DNA of 64,000 bases from Virgibacillus profundi (GCF_002287375.1 NZ_NPOA01000004.1:124001-188000); one strand, 5' to 3'; numbered from the stretch's first letter, positions 15,142 to 22,704 are shown. Translations and numbers: made by a program. Notes: generated by a model from the sequence alone, not told the origin.

Positions 15142-16110
15142 ATGGAATTGTACAATCAAAGCACTAAGATGGAGTATTTAGACACACTAGCCAGCCCAGA
15201 CGTACAAACATTACTAAGATCGGTTTTTGAGAAATCTAAGAATACAGAGATTCTTTATGACAAAGATTTACATTCATTTAGCTTGGGTCAAATTGAAGAA
15301 GTAATAAGAAACATCAATCCTGCAACATTAAACAGCGTCTCTAACACTAAGAGTAGAATTAACACTTATCTAATATGGGCAATTAACAATGGAAGAAGAG
15401 AGAACAACATTAATCCATTAGCAGGAACGACTAAAGAATGGGAAAGAAAATTTATAGATAATGTTTCACAAAGATATTTATCAGAAACAGACATGTTTGA
15501 TCTTACAGAAATGTTATTAAATGCTCAAGATCAAGCCTTGATTCAATGTATATTTGAAGGAATATCTGGACAAGCAATGTCAGAATTAATCTCTATGAAC
15601 TATCACAGAATTAATTGGAATGACAATGAAGTCACTGTTAAAGATGTTAAAACCAATAACTTCAGAACAGTCAAAGTAAGTAATAGATGTATAAAATTTA
15701 TTGAGAATGCATATAGACAACAGGTATTTACCGCAGAAGATACAGAAAATGAAAAGCAATTAGCTGAATTTGAAGGGTCAGTTTTTAAAAACACGGTATG
15801 GAAAAACACAAGAAATCATAAGGTTAGCAGAGGAAACTTAGCGAAAAGATTGTATATAATAAAAGATAAATATGAAATGGATTCTTTAACTGTAAATACA
15901 ATCAGTGAATCTGGAAGAATTAAAATGGCTGCCGATTTATATAGAGAACGAGGAAAACTTGGCAAACAAGAGTTTACTGAAATAGGAGACAGATTTAACA
16001 TTAATAAAATGACTGTAAATGGTTACTCTTATTACGATACAGCAAAAATGAAAAATTATATTGATAGTGAAAATTTAAAAGAGATGTATAATTTAGATGT
16101 AGAGTTTTAA
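15142..16110 (+). CDS. mrpR: MrpR/YopR-like master repressor, 322 aa
   Basis: The protein has the tyrosine-recombinase fold but lacks the catalytic set. The first Arg region reads FEGISGQAMSEL, the HxxR region reads NTISESGRIKM, and the C-terminal GYSYYDTAKMKNYI replaces the H..Y box. In the SPbeta group such a degenerate recombinase (YopR, MrpR) is the repressor that maintains lysogeny and binds repeated sites across the phage. The SD AAAGGAGTG is well placed. It is followed by a hairpin and a regulatory region with nested inverted repeats. The assignment is by fold, length (about 325 aa) and gene order. Confidence 0.78.
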   Translation: MELYNQSTKMEYLDTLASPDVQTLLRSVFEKSKNTEILYDKDLHSFSLGQIEEVIRNINPATLNSVSNTKSRINTYLIWAINNGRRENNINPLAGTTKEWERKFIDNVSQRYLSETDMFDLTEMLLNAQDQALIQCIFEGISGQAMSELISMNYHRINWNDNEVTVKDVKTNNFRTVKVSNRCIKFIENAYRQQVFTAEDTENEKQLAEFEGSVFKNTVWKNTRNHKVSRGNLAKRLYIIKDKYEMDSLTVNTISESGRIKMAADLYRERGKLGKQEFTEIGDRFNINKMTVNGYSYYDTAKMKNYIDSENLKEMYNLDVEF

Positions 16111-16131
16111 TCCCAAATTATTTTTTTGGGA
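16111..16131 (+). terminator. Hairpin after the repressor gene
   Basis: TCCCAAA (16111-16117) and TTTGGGA (16125-16131) pair immediately after the stop codon of the repressor gene. The T-rich run lies inside the loop rather than after the stem, so termination may be partial. Confidence 0.5.
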
Positions 16132-16219
16132 TACATAAAAAACAAAAAATAATATATTGATTGAGGAATACGAGTATATAAAGTGAAAGCATGTTATATA
16201 TTGGTGTGGCTTAATCAAT

Positions 16220-16302
16220 GTGACAAAAAGTGCTAACTTTGTAATATAGCTGTATTAATTGTCACAAAAGGTATTGCCAAAGTTACCAAAAAATAGTATA
16301 CT
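16220..16302 (+). promoter_or_regulatory. Promoter with nested inverted repeats downstream of the repressor gene
   Basis: A promoter, TTGCCA (16274-16279), 17 bp, TATACT (16297-16302), reads toward the gene at 16369. Two inverted repeats surround it: GTGACAA (16220-16226) with TTGTCAC (16259-16265), and TAACTTTG (16234-16241) with CAAAGTTA (16278-16285), the latter overlapping the -35. This looks like an operator array for a phage regulator at the lysogeny/early boundary. Confidence 0.65.
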
Positions 16303-16368
16303 ATTTCTACAAACATTTGTTCTATAATTTGTTCGTACCAATAAAAAAGTAGAGGAGATTATTACATC

Positions 16369-16563
16369 ATGGGGACTAAAAATCGATATTATGGGGAATT
16401 GGTTTTAGGTGTTGTAGCAAAGTCAAAACTGGAACTTGAAGAATTTCAAAACGCATTTGATGAGGATGGGCTTAGAGCAGAATTGGTTTTGCAGTTGTTA
16501 GATGGTACGAAGAGTGTTTCAGAGGTTTTGGAAATATATTCTACAAAGTGGGAATCATTCTGA
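16369..16563 (+). CDS. Hypothetical protein, 64 aa
   Basis: The product is a 64-residue acidic helical protein with a Leu-rich centre. The start is preceded by AGAGGAG about 11 bases upstream. It is the only gene behind the complex promoter at 16274-16302 and directly follows the repressor gene, so it may be the first-expressed early product. It is not recognised. Confidence 0.68.
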   Translation: MGTKNRYYGELVLGVVAKSKLELEEFQNAFDEDGLRAELVLQLLDGTKSVSEVLEIYSTKWESF

Positions 16564-16608
16564 TATAGTACAAAGGTAGAGAATGAATTAATATGTTATA
16601 TAATTAAT

Positions 16609-16685
16609 GTCATCAAAGTATACATAACTCACAGTAAAATGTACTTTGCATCGGACGTAATAAAAACGCAGATCACTTTGATGAC
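16609..16685 (+). ncRNA. Candidate structured RNA with alternative pairing
   Basis: GTCATCAAAGT (16609-16619) pairs perfectly with ACTTTGATGAC (16675-16685) across 55 nt. The CAAAGTA part can instead pair with TACTTTG inside the loop (16642-16648). Two mutually exclusive helices suggest a switch, attenuator or small RNA. There is no clear terminator, and promoter and ends are unknown. Confidence 0.45.
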
Positions 16686-16703
16686 AATACTTTTAGGGAA
16701 AGA

Positions 16704-16732
16704 TTGACTTTTAGGATATAAAGTTATATAAT
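16704..16732 (+). promoter_or_regulatory. Promoter of the second early block
   Basis: TTGACT (16704-16709) and TATAAT (16727-16732) are 17 bp apart. An ATAAATATTATATAAT element follows at about 16747-16762 and may be an operator or second -10. It drives the small genes from 16867. Confidence 0.75.
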
Positions 16733-16866
16733 TTAATTAACGGATAATAAATATTATATAATGATATGTAAGTTAAGAGAATAATTAGGTGTGTCACACA
16801 GTTACTTATGGGAGTACAGTAAGTGGTAGAGATAATTGAGAATGAATTTGAGGAGGAAGGATAGTA

Positions 16867-16977
16867 ATGAATAATGATTTAGAGCATCCAGACATAACTA
16901 AAATACGTAAAGATGGATATTTACATATGGAGAGACAAACAGATAATACAGTTGAGGAAAATGAAGAAGACGAGTGA
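16867..16977 (+). CDS. Small acidic peptide, 36 aa
   Basis: A very strong SD, GAGGAGGAAGG, lies 7-9 bases before the ATG. The 36-residue product is hydrophilic and acidic at its C-terminus. Its end overlaps the SD of the next gene, so it may be a coupling leader ORF. No function is known. Confidence 0.6.
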   Translation: MNNDLEHPDITKIRKDGYLHMERQTDNTVEENEEDE

Positions 16978-16990
16978 AAGGAATATGGAT

Positions 16991-17224
16991 ATGAAATTGG
17001 ATATATTAGAGGATGATGAGTTGTTTAGACTTGCTGCACATCAAGGTGGATATAACGAATATATAGATAAAGAATGGAAGAGCAGATACAGATTAAGTTT
17101 TCCGTATCAATTAGTGGCAGATGAACAAAAGGTATATAATGCTTTATTGGATCAGAAGATTGATTACGTTGACTGTGATATAAAAATTGTGGAGCAATCT
17201 AAAATAATAAAAGGAGTGTGCTAA
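16991..17224 (+). CDS. Hypothetical protein, 77 aa
   Basis: The frame is open from 16913, but the ATG at 16991 has GAAAGGAA about 8 bases upstream and avoids overlap with the previous peptide; 16961 and 16985 remain possible. The product is acidic and has a Tyr-rich centre. It is unrecognised and in an operon with 17226. Confidence 0.6.
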   Translation: MKLDILEDDELFRLAAHQGGYNEYIDKEWKSRYRLSFPYQLVADEQKVYNALLDQKIDYVDCDIKIVEQSKIIKGVC

Positions 17225-17225
17225 A

Positions 17226-17414
17226 ATGAATATTGAATTGATTAATTATCTTGAGCAACGCATAGAACAGTCTAACAATCTTAAATTTAGCAAGGAAACA
17301 CATAAGGCAGACCAGTTGTTTTTCAATGGTCAAGAACAGGCATTTAAAGAGATTGTAGACTATCTACAAGGAAAATACTTCATTAATGTCGAAGGAAAAA
17401 CAGATACATTCTAA
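17226..17414 (+). CDS. Hypothetical protein, 62 aa
   Basis: A helical 62-residue protein starting one base after the upstream stop. The AAAGGAGTG SD lies within the preceding gene, so translation is coupled. It is not recognised. Confidence 0.68.
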   Translation: MNIELINYLEQRIEQSNNLKFSKETHKADQLFFNGQEQAFKEIVDYLQGKYFINVEGKTDTF

Positions 17415-17457
17415 TTATGATACGGTATAAATTATTAATTTATTGGGAGGAATTAAA

Positions 17458-17586
17458 ATGAAAATAAGTAGGCGAGACGTTTTTAAGATGTTAGACAGAG
17501 ATTGTGTCGATTCGCAATCGGCTGAATTAATCAAAGAATACATTAACAGAATTCTAAAACAAGTACCAAATAGCAATGTAAAATAA
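17458..17586 (+). CDS. Hypothetical basic protein, 42 aa
   Basis: This is a 42-residue basic protein with GGGAGGAAT 7-8 bases before its ATG. It is predicted to be helical. It has no recognised motif; the SD and operon position support it as real. Confidence 0.6.
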   Translation: MKISRRDVFKMLDRDCVDSQSAELIKEYINRILKQVPNSNVK

Positions 17587-17612
17587 AGCTGTTACTTGAA
17601 GGAGAAGTGAAG

Positions 17613-17990
17613 ATGAAGATAAAAACATTTGACAATGGATTAGTTGTTAAGCATCGTAAATCTGCAATTATATTTGAAAATGCAAATGGCAAAAAAGAAA
17701 AAGAAGAACATTTTTCTTATCACTTTTCAGATGAAGATTTTAAAAGGTTTATGGAGTATATTAAAGAAGCTGCCAATGAATCATGGGCTAATATAACACC
17801 TAAAGAAGCAAATAGCATGGGAACTGATTATGATGAATACTATGACCGTAGATATGATGATAATGGGTATTTAACTATCGGAGACTATGGCATCAAAATA
17901 AGAGCACCATATTGGTCGACTGATACTTTATACCAGTTCAATAAGCCTAAAATACAATCATTTATTTACGACTTACAAAAGGCTAATTAA
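17613..17990 (+). CDS. Hypothetical protein, 125 aa
   Basis: The ATG at 17613 is chosen over the GTG at 17607, which is too close to AAGGAGA. The protein is mixed alpha/beta with a Tyr- and Asp-rich loop around residues 70-95 (YDEYYDRRYDDNGY). It is unrecognised and lies in the second early block. Confidence 0.68.
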   Translation: MKIKTFDNGLVVKHRKSAIIFENANGKKEKEEHFSYHFSDEDFKRFMEYIKEAANESWANITPKEANSMGTDYDEYYDRRYDDNGYLTIGDYGIKIRAPYWSTDTLYQFNKPKIQSFIYDLQKAN

Positions 17991-18023
17991 AACTATTGAT
18001 TTATTCAGATAGGAGGTAGGGGA

Positions 18024-18245
18024 ATGGAGTTATTAAAGTGTGCAAAATGCGATACTGAATTGTCAGACAAGATGGAGATAGAATATAGTCGTTGGGTCAC
18101 AGAATACTTTTGCAATCCAGACTGTGCTATGTCGTATTACTTTGAATATATGGGCAGTGTTCCGTTTGATGTACACGACTTACCAGAAAGCCTTAAACAT
18201 AATAAGGTGAAAGCCGTCAATGGAAAACTATATGATATCAGTTAA
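18024..18245 (+). CDS. Small zinc-finger protein, 73 aa
   Basis: CAKC (residues 6-9) and FCNPDC (about residues 29-34) form a CxxC...CxxxC treble-clef-like site, the same pattern as the genes at 1556 and 39444. The SD AGGAGGTAGGG is strong. A C-terminal extension of about 35 residues is present. Likely a metal-binding adaptor or nucleic-acid-binding protein; the target is unknown. Confidence 0.72.
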   Translation: MELLKCAKCDTELSDKMEIEYSRWVTEYFCNPDCAMSYYFEYMGSVPFDVHDLPESLKHNKVKAVNGKLYDIS

Positions 18246-18278
18246 AACAATTATTTTATTGAGAGAAGGAGCTGAAAG

Positions 18279-18419
18279 ATGATGAGCGAATTAAAACTAA
18301 AAACATCTATGGAAGTTGAGATTGATAAAGAAGTTCCAAATAACGAAATTCATGTGTATGACAAAAATGGAGAATTTGTTGGTAAAATTAAAAACATTAG
18401 AGAAGAAAATTCTAAATGA
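18279..18419 (+). CDS. Hypothetical protein, 46 aa
   Basis: The product is a 46-residue protein with a VEIDKEVPNNEIHVYDKNGE segment and looks like a small beta domain. AGAAGGAG lies 6-7 bases before the first of two adjacent ATGs. It is in the middle of an early operon. Confidence 0.62.
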   Translation: MMSELKLKTSMEVEIDKEVPNNEIHVYDKNGEFVGKIKNIREENSK

Positions 18420-18445
18420 AAACTATAATTTAAGGAGATGAACAA

Positions 18446-18679
18446 ATGATAAGAAAAGAGAAATCATGCGTATATTTTCTGATTAAAAATGGTACAGAAA
18501 TCAACACAGAAGTAATACATCTAAATGATGCTTCGGAATCAGATGTTATATTGAAAGCCAAAATGAAACTAACTGTAGAACTAGGAATAAATATTGACTT
18601 CATAGCAGATAAAGTTGGCAGAAACAAAGTACACGATGGTGATTGGACGTTTGTTGATTTTGTGGAATATATAGATTAA
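18446..18679 (+). CDS. Hypothetical protein, 77 aa
   Basis: A 77-residue protein with an alpha/beta pattern and a conserved-looking GDWTFVDFVEYID ending. The SD AAGGAGATG is optimal. It is not recognised. Confidence 0.68.
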   Translation: MIRKEKSCVYFLIKNGTEINTEVIHLNDASESDVILKAKMKLTVELGINIDFIADKVGRNKVHDGDWTFVDFVEYID

Positions 18680-18704
18680 ATATTATAATATGCTGAGGTG
18701 AAAA

Positions 18705-18893
18705 ATGATAAACCATAAATTAATCGAACAGGATATATTGGAAGGTGGCTATCCTGAGAACATTAAAGATCAAGTTGTTTCTTTAGTTAAACGGATTGAA
18801 GAATTAGAAGGAGAAAATAGATATCTGAAAAATAATAGTGATAATAGCATTGAATTTGAAACTTATAGAAAGTGTGTAAGAGGAGACATTTAA
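18705..18893 (+). CDS. Hypothetical helical protein, 62 aa
   Basis: This is a short helical protein with a Glu/Leu-rich centre that could be a short coiled coil (residues 25-50). The SD GAGGTG is near the ATG. No motif is recognised. Confidence 0.62.
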   Translation: MINHKLIEQDILEGGYPENIKDQVVSLVKRIEELEGENRYLKNNSDNSIEFETYRKCVRGDI

Positions 18894-18923
18894 CAAATCT
18901 AAACTATATATGGGAGTGATATT

Positions 18924-19241
18924 ATGACAAACTGCAAGATATGTGGCAATCATATGGGTATGTATTTTCAATATGCAGGTAGAGTTATAGATGTTGATTG
19001 TGAGCGTTTCGGAATATATTGTAGACGGTGTGCAATGGTTGATACAGAAAAATTACAGAGCAAGCGCTTTGTTGAGTATTATAAGGATAATGCAATTTAT
19101 ATGAAAGAAGGAAATTATTATCCATATTGGGAGTGTCCATATCATTTTAAAAATATTGAAGATGTAAGAGCAAGAATAGATGATTCACATGCAGCCATCG
19201 TTGATATGGAAAACCTTAAATTTGTAAACAGTTTGAAATAA
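18924..19241 (+). CDS. Cysteine-rich zinc-binding protein, 105 aa
   Basis: Cysteines at CKIC (4-7), Cys near residue 26 and CRRC (about 33-36) make one or two zinc sites, and a later ECPYHF may add another. The SD GGGAGTG is good. The length and pattern fit a small zinc-ribbon protein; function unknown. Confidence 0.7.
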   Translation: MTNCKICGNHMGMYFQYAGRVIDVDCERFGIYCRRCAMVDTEKLQSKRFVEYYKDNAIYMKEGNYYPYWECPYHFKNIEDVRARIDDSHAAIVDMENLKFVNSLK

Positions 19242-19274
19242 ATTCCAATACTTACTTAAAAGGAGAGACATGTG

Positions 19275-19394
19275 ATGGAAGTAACATTAGAACAATTAAC
19301 AACAATTAATCCAAAGGACTTAAAAGCACCTTATTATAGAATGATGCTTAAATCAGCAATTAAACACGTAGAAGAACAAGGTGGCAAAGCATGA
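19275..19394 (+). CDS. Hypothetical small protein, 39 aa
   Basis: The ATG at 19275 has AAAGGAGAG 8 bases upstream; a GTG at 19272 is also possible. The product is 39 residues, helical and unrecognised. A hairpin follows at the stop. Confidence 0.58.
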   Translation: MEVTLEQLTTINPKDLKAPYYRMMLKSAIKHVEEQGGKA

Positions 19395-19411
19395 GTACAT
19401 CCTCATGTACT
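19394..19411 (+). terminator. Short perfect hairpin
   Basis: AGTACAT (19394-19400) and ATGTACT (19405-19411) enclose a CCTC loop directly after the stop codon. There is no U-run, so function is uncertain; it may stabilise the 3' end. Confidence 0.4.
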
Positions 19412-19466
19412 GGCTGACTTTGGTATTAAATCCAATTAAATCTAAATTTATTAAGGAGGAGCTAAA

Positions 19467-19724
19467 ATGAAAAAAGAGGTTTCTGGAAAAGCTTATACAA
19501 CTGTAATTATGGAAATTGAAATAGACGATAGTGAGTTAGAGGGTTTAGCTCAAGAGGAAATTAATGAACTGTTTGTTGAGAAAGCCTATGATAGCTTTGG
19601 TGGCATTGACAGCTTTCTTGGAAATGGAGGAGCAGATAAGCTGATAGGTGTTACTGGCATCAATGAAAGTATCTATGGTGATGGTGAAGTGGATTTTGAT
19701 GAAGTAGAGAATGTTGAAGATTGA
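19467..19724 (+). CDS. Acidic hypothetical protein, 85 aa
   Basis: The product is strongly acidic, especially the last 15 residues (GEVDFDEVENVED). The SD AAGGAGGAG is strong. The 100 bp after it include a possible decayed coding stretch without a start. The family is not recognised. Confidence 0.68.
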   Translation: MKKEVSGKAYTTVIMEIEIDDSELEGLAQEEINELFVEKAYDSFGGIDSFLGNGGADKLIGVTGINESIYGDGEVDFDEVENVED

Positions 19725-19824
19725 ATAAAAGAATACTTTCATTGTAATTTAACAGCGACTTGGAAATATCACGGTGATTTTAGATCAAATAGAGATTTTA
19801 AATAAATATTAGGAGATGAATTAA

Positions 19825-20229
19825 ATGGGATTAGATGTAAGTCACGATGCTTTTAATGGCGCATATTCTGCATTCAATCGTTTTAGATGGTTCGTATTAA
19901 AATCAATTGGAGGTAGTTATCCACCACATGGAAACAAAGAACTAAATGAGGGTTATTGGTATTTCGGAGATGGGTACTCTCCAGAAACACACAAAGGATT
20001 AACGGAATTTTTAAAACATTCAGACTGTGATGGAGAAATTAGTCCAGAAATGTGTAAGATTGTTGCTGATGAATTGGAAGAGATTATGCCACAGATCGAG
20101 AAGTTAGCAGAAACAGAAGAGTCTTATGGACATATTAAAGGAAATGGTGGATATGTAGAAGTTACTAAGAGATTTATAGAAGGATGTAGACTGGCACATG
20201 AAAGAAATGAGCCTTTAGAATTTCTTTAA
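19825..20229 (+). CDS. Conserved phage protein, 134 aa
   Basis: The sequence begins MGLDVSHDAFNGAYSAFNRFR and has FGDGYSPETHKGLTEFL; I recall similar proteins of unknown function in many phages and prophages. It is soluble and helical. The SD AGGAGATG is well placed. No enzymatic motif is visible. Confidence 0.72.
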   Translation: MGLDVSHDAFNGAYSAFNRFRWFVLKSIGGSYPPHGNKELNEGYWYFGDGYSPETHKGLTEFLKHSDCDGEISPEMCKIVADELEEIMPQIEKLAETEESYGHIKGNGGYVEVTKRFIEGCRLAHERNEPLEFL

Positions 20230-20267
20230 AACATGCATTATAACGAGAAAAGGAGAAGTGAAGAATA

Positions 20268-20547
20268 ATGAATGAGACTAAATATCAATATTTACTATTT
20301 GCATTTGACAGTCACGAAGCAGGCGGTGGCATGGAAGATTTAATTTTTTAAATTCAATACACTAAAAGATATTATAAGTTTTGAATATCAAAATTTATAT
20401 CATTATCAATTAGTTAGTACAAGGGATTTTTCTTTTAAAGAATTTACGACTAATATTATTTATCGTGTAGGCGATGACGATTTTGAGGAAATTATCGGAC
20501 GAAGACGAGTGGAATTTATTAATTGGCTGACTAGAGAATTAGTCTAA
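20268..20547 (+). pseudogene. Frameshifted early gene, about 92 codons
   Basis: The ATG at 20268 follows AAAGGAGAAG and reads MNETKYQYLLFAFDSHEAGG, then stops at 20350 in ATTTTTTAA. Removing one T from the six-T run (20344-20349) continues the frame through FKFNTLKDIISFEYQ and RRRVEFINWLTRELV to a stop at 20545-20547. The protein is unrecognised. A homopolymer slip (real, programmed or sequencing) explains the break. Confidence 0.65.
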
Positions 20548-20587
20548 ATAAAATCCACATTTTAAATGAACAATAGGAGGAGCTTAA

Positions 20588-20779
20588 ATGACTAGATTTT
20601 ATGTTGAGCACAACAATAGTACAGATATGTATGAAATATTTGATGGATTTAGGGATAAGCCCATTGAGGATAACAGTGATGAAAAATATATCAGCAACAA
20701 ATGTGGTCGGTTAAATCAGGATGTTGAACAAGGTGTCATAACTGAAAATAACAACCCTGAATATTCACATGATTGGTAA
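20588..20779 (+). CDS. Hypothetical protein, 63 aa
   Basis: A short acidic protein beginning MTRFYVEHNNSTDMYEIFDG. It resembles other small phage proteins with a beta-strand start. AGGAGGAG is 5-8 bases upstream. Function unknown. Confidence 0.66.
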   Translation: MTRFYVEHNNSTDMYEIFDGFRDKPIEDNSDEKYISNKCGRLNQDVEQGVITENNNPEYSHDW

Positions 20780-20818
20780 CACAATTAAAGCAGTCTCACA
20801 CTAAAAGGAGATGGAGAA

Positions 20819-21043
20819 ATGTCATTATCAATAGCAATATTAGTATGGTTGATTATTGGGTTTATTGTGGGGCTATATTCAGTTAAAGACTTTGATGAAC
20901 AGGATCATAGAGAATATTGGGAGTCATCTGGTCTAGGTAAAATGACTGGATATCCCAAAAAACCTAAAATGTTTGATATAGTCATCTACACCTCACTAGG
21001 GTTATACGGTCTATTCGTTGTAATTAAAAATCGATTGAAATAA
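20819..21043 (+). CDS. Two-pass membrane protein, 74 aa
   Basis: Two hydrophobic segments (about residues 4-21 and 51-67) flank a polar loop containing EYWESSGLG, so both termini are probably on the same side of the membrane. AAAGGAGATGG precedes the ATG. The family is unknown. Confidence 0.7.
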   Translation: MSLSIAILVWLIIGFIVGLYSVKDFDEQDHREYWESSGLGKMTGYPKKPKMFDIVIYTSLGLYGLFVVIKNRLK

Positions 21044-21070
21044 CAGACTTATTAAAAGGAGAATGAAAAA

Positions 21071-21406
21071 ATGGACAGAAAATTATTTAATATAGTGCAA
21101 GGGTATAATGGTTTAGCAAATGACATTTATTTTAAGTTGATAGACGAATTAAAAATTGATATGGATGTAGCTGAAGAGTTGACACAAAAGGTGTACGACT
21201 ATAGTGACAAGGTACTTAAAACTGGCAACTATGTTGATCGAGACATGTTTGTAGATAAGTGGACTCATTTAAATAAGAAATATAATGAGTTGGAAAAATA
21301 TCATAAGTTTCATGTTATTTACGAATACGATAACGGATTAATTTTGGGTGAGACAACATCTGGGCTAGGTTATCTAATTCCAAAAGATCACTTGGAAAAA
21401 TATTAA
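21071..21406 (+). CDS. Hypothetical protein, 111 aa
   Basis: The first 75 residues are helical and the C-terminus (FHVIYEYDNGLILGETTSG) is beta-like. The SD AAAGGAGAATG is good. It is unrecognised and sits in the second early block. Confidence 0.68.
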   Translation: MDRKLFNIVQGYNGLANDIYFKLIDELKIDMDVAEELTQKVYDYSDKVLKTGNYVDRDMFVDKWTHLNKKYNELEKYHKFHVIYEYDNGLILGETTSGLGYLIPKDHLEKY

Positions 21407-21446
21407 TAAGTTGAATGTTTAGTTCAAAATAGTGAGGTGATGACAA

Positions 21447-21632
21447 ATGTACGAACCATATTTTTTAGAATATCGAAGAGATGGAAGATTAGAACTCTAT
21501 GAAACCGATGGAACTTTTTACAACCATGATTCACAAGATTTGCTAATTGCTACACTGTATGACGATGAAGAAGCAGAGAGATTGTGTAGGATTCTAAATG
21601 ATATTTACTATGGAAAGATTCAATTAAAATAA
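21447..21632 (+). CDS. Hypothetical acidic protein, 61 aa
   Basis: A Tyr-rich, acidic 61-residue protein. The SD GAGGTGAT lies about 7 bases before the ATG. No motif is recognised. Confidence 0.64.
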   Translation: MYEPYFLEYRRDGRLELYETDGTFYNHDSQDLLIATLYDDEEAERLCRILNDIYYGKIQLK

Positions 21633-21654
21633 TCATTTTAAAAGGATGGAAGAT

Positions 21655-21792
21655 ATGAGTGAATCTCAAGGTCTGTATAAGATGTATTTAAGAGGGTTGG
21701 TAACATTCGAACAATTGACAGGCTTTATTCATGACAAATTAATAACCGAAACGTTCGAAAGTTTGGGTGTTAGTTCTGAACACTTTAAATAA
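21655..21792 (+). CDS. Hypothetical small protein, 45 aa
   Basis: A 45-residue helical protein with AAAGGATGG upstream and a 22-bp gap from the previous gene. It is unrecognised. Confidence 0.55.
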   Translation: MSESQGLYKMYLRGLVTFEQLTGFIHDKLITETFESLGVSSEHFK

Positions 21793-21826
21793 AAGAGCGA
21801 ATTTATATAAAAGGGGGGTATGTTAA

Positions 21827-22081
21827 TTGGAAATTAAATTTAAAAATGGCAGTCTCATAAATACACTAGAATCAGAAAACATAATCAGAGGTAGTCAGAG
21901 TAAAAATATTGAGTGGGTCAAAAGTGATAAGCCAATGAGTGAGTACTTTATTAAGTATATTCTTAATGGTGAAAAATTCGATTTTAATGATTTTAGAACA
22001 AAAGAAGAATTTAACAACTATGAAAAAGAATTGAATGAGTTTTTACAATCATATTTCATAATTGACAATGAAGGTATTTAA
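21827..22081 (+). CDS. Hypothetical protein, 84 aa (TTG start)
   Basis: The start is TTG 21827, 8 bases after AAGGGGGG; the ATG at 21820 is out of frame and stops at once. The product, starting MEIKFKNGSLINTLES, resembles short phage proteins of the FKNGS type that I recall as conserved but of unknown function. Confidence 0.66.
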   Translation: MEIKFKNGSLINTLESENIIRGSQSKNIEWVKSDKPMSEYFIKYILNGEKFDFNDFRTKEEFNNYEKELNEFLQSYFIIDNEGI

Positions 22082-22099
22082 GCAAATGAGGTGTTACTT

Positions 22100-22315
22100 A
22101 TGGAGACTGCTTCTGTTCTGACCAACTTAGAACGAAAAATAATAACTATTATTCAACACCATAATAAAAGAGGTCGATCCACATCATTAAGGGAATTAAA
22201 AATGCGGTTGAGTCATGAAGAATCTAAGATTCAAAGTACAATCGAGGATCTAATCAAAAGAGAGTGGATCAAGATTCATGAAAATGAGTGGACAGTAGTT
22301 AAGAAGTTATTTTAA
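22100..22315 (+). CDS. Winged-helix-like DNA-binding protein, 71 aa
   Basis: Residues 5-70 show a helix, helix, recognition-helix and wing pattern (LERKIITIIQ, TSLRELKMRL, IQSTIEDLIKREWIKI, then WTVVKKLF). This matches a small winged HTH of the MarR/MecI-like sort. The ATG at 22100 has GAGGTG about 7 bases upstream. It is probably a phage transcription regulator; the target is unknown. Confidence 0.68.
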   Translation: METASVLTNLERKIITIIQHHNKRGRSTSLRELKMRLSHEESKIQSTIEDLIKREWIKIHENEWTVVKKLF

Positions 22316-22366
22316 ATTACTTTATAATTGTGGATGCCTTTACAACGAATAACAGGAGGATGAAAA

Positions 22367-22645
22367 ATGACTTATATGAACATGAGCGACTTTGATATAG
22401 AAGTACTAGAAGTTAGACGTAAGGCAAAAGAACACTTTAATAATATGAGCAGCGAAGAATTTAGGGAGTTTATGGGTGATATGTTAATAGACAAAGAAGA
22501 TGATAACAGAGTGTTAGTTGGTAAGAATTATGAGGAGATTTTAGAAATAATAAACGAACAAGTGTATTCCGCTGATATATCTAAGTTGGCAGATATTGCG
22601 AGAGAGTTGTTGGACTGTTCTTGGTATGCTGATCATACACGATAA
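22367..22645 (+). CDS. Hypothetical acidic protein, 92 aa
   Basis: The product is acidic and helical, with SSEEFREFMGDMLID near the centre. CAGGAGGAT lies 7-8 bases before the ATG. No family is recognised. Confidence 0.67.
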   Translation: MTYMNMSDFDIEVLEVRRKAKEHFNNMSSEEFREFMGDMLIDKEDDNRVLVGKNYEEILEIINEQVYSADISKLADIARELLDCSWYADHTR

Positions 22646-22671
22646 AAGGCTCGTTTTATTTTATTTTATAG

Positions 22672-22694
22672 TTGACAGAAAATGCGAAGGAGTG
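22672..22694 (+). repeat. Repeated 5'-flank element, copy 1
   Basis: This 23-bp sequence, TTGACA then one variable base then AAAATGCGAAGGAGTG, recurs at 46076-46098 and, shortened, at 32205-32219. It contains the SD of the YopX gene. A complementary CGCATTCCG follows the gene at 23097-23105. Confidence 0.65.
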
Positions 22695-22704
22695 ATTTTT
22701 TTAA

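Larger units (their letters stand above)
16564..16866 (+). other. 303-bp region without a convincing gene: structured RNA and promoters
   Basis: This gap holds a foldable segment (16609-16685), a good promoter at 16704-16732, a second promoter-like AATATTATATAAT (about 16750-16762), a GTTAAGAGAAT element resembling the downstream box of the A promoters, and small hairpins such as GTGTGTCACAC (about 16790-16800) and ACTTA/TAAGT near the SD of the next gene. A 22-codon frame at 16639 lacks an SD and is not called. Confidence 0.6.

Noticed and set aside
9000-16400. Search for an arbitrium AimR receptor and AimP peptide near the lysogeny genes
   Set aside because: No protein with TPR-like repeats of about 380 residues and no short secreted peptide gene are visible in this stretch.
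16639-16707. 22-codon frame from ATG 16639
   Set aside because: No SD and it overlaps the structured RNA; unlikely to be translated.
19725-19805. Possible coding remnant reading FHCNLTATWKYHGDFRSNRDFK
   Set aside because: No start codon or SD; probably debris of a decayed gene.
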